A stretch of DNA of 64,000 nt from Acetatifactor sp. (lineage in GTDB: Bacteria > Bacillota > Clostridia > Lachnospirales > Lachnospiraceae): assembly GCA_029055435.1 (NCBI GenBank), contig JAIDDH010000104.1, positions 34,521-98,520 on the forward strand, given 5' to 3'. The notes beneath the pieces were generated by a model that did no database searches, was not told the DNA's origin, and saw only the letters and a program-made list of their open reading frames with translations. This document shows, piece by piece, positions 63,729-64,000 of the stretch. Numbering within the stretch: position 1 is the stretch's first letter; the number at the start of each line of letters is the position of its first letter. The translations under genes were made by a program, and so were the position numbers.

Positions 63729-63953
63729 TTAATATCTGAAATTGATAAAATTGCTGTTGTACTCGTGAATGTATTCATAATATTCCTCCGACTGTGTGCC
63801 CAGCTTCATACTGTTGTCTATCACACCTACATTGCAGAAAAATATCAAGACCGCGAGAACCGCCGTGACAAGCGCCGTCTTCTTCGTCGCCTCAAAACAG
63901 CGCCCGCCCGCAAGCAGCTTCTGATACCCCGCAGCCGCACAGGGAATCGCCAT
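63729..63953 (-). CDS. Small membrane ORF or 3' part of a membrane protein at the window edge
   Basis: The 74-residue ORF has one clear membrane helix ([20 protein letters not shown]) and a polar, Tyr-rich tail ([17 protein letters not shown]). No family is recognised. Reading upstream in the same frame meets TAA four codons before the ATG (63966-63968), so it is not simply the end of a longer open frame, yet the sequence SLLPD-like context suggests a membrane protein may have continued; a frameshift or contig-end error cannot be excluded. It is 26 nt upstream of uvrA. Confidence 0.4.
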   Translation of the reverse strand: MAIPCAAAGYQKLLAGGRCFEATKKTALVTAVLAVLIFFCNVGVIDNSMKLGTQSEEYYEYIHEYNSNFINFRY

Positions 63954-64000
63954 CAGATAAAAGACTTATACCCTGAACCGGGCCCAGGATCCGGTCTTGA

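Overview
The window reads as chromosomal DNA of a motile, anaerobic Firmicute, most likely a Lachnospiraceae (Clostridia) gut-type bacterium. This is inferred from the gene content: an mbl-flhO-flhP flagellar rod locus, a comF-yvyF pair, cdaA-cdaR-glmM, a Spo0A-type DNA-binding domain, Gram-positive lipoproteins and signal peptides, strong AGGAGG-type ribosome sites, and no LPS genes. Most genes lie on the minus strand. No rRNA, tRNA, CRISPR array or intact insertion sequence was seen.

Region 1 (1-5270) is a minus-strand glycan operon driven by a clear extended -10 promoter at 5239-5267. It encodes an O-antigen-ligase/polymerase-like membrane protein, a CapD/PglF-type UDP-sugar 4,6-dehydratase, a PglE-type aminotransferase and a PglC-like phosphoglycosyltransferase cut by the window edge. 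Together these would make a UDP-4-amino-4,6-dideoxy sugar and load it on undecaprenyl phosphate. Region 2 (5270-11000) has an AT-rich ketopantoate reductase gene, the amino-sugar genes nagA-nagB, a Gfo/Idh/MocA oxidoreductase broken by a one-base frameshift, and a divergent AraC regulator.

Region 3 (11000-19150) is accessory. It holds a five-gene operon: an XRE regulator with a membrane anchor, a large lipoprotein joining a propeller-like N-terminus to a solute-binding domain, two MalF/MalG-type permeases and an HlyD-like adaptor, with no ATPase. It is flanked by genomic debris: a 70-nt copy of the 3' end of the O-antigen ligase gene, a duplicated 40-nt leader, a RelB-type antitoxin remnant and an epimerase pseudogene.

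Region 4 (19168-34260) is a second, long minus-strand polysaccharide cluster: polymerase/ligase, secreted glucosaminidase-like protein, several glycosyltransferases including an 868-residue tandem fusion, an EpsG-like polymerase, a Wzz-like protein carrying a degenerate BY-kinase domain, a WbaP-type initiating transferase and two membrane proteins. Its first promoter closely resembles that of region 1, suggesting coordinated expression. Just upstream sit a stand-alone Spo0A effector domain with 0A-box-like sites in its own leader, a DPM1/GtrB-like glycosyltransferase, an Rpn/PD-(D/E)XK nuclease-like protein and a 2059-residue secreted multidomain surface protein.

Region 5 (43590-64000) is housekeeping: a PAP2-like membrane protein and a DUF3048 lipoprotein on the plus strand, then on the minus strand leuA, HPr, glmM-cdaR-cdaA with two uncharacterised membrane proteins, yvyF-comF-recD2-flgJ-flhP-flhO-mbl, a chemotaxis receptor with a purely membrane-embedded N-terminus, uvrA, and a small membrane ORF at the edge.
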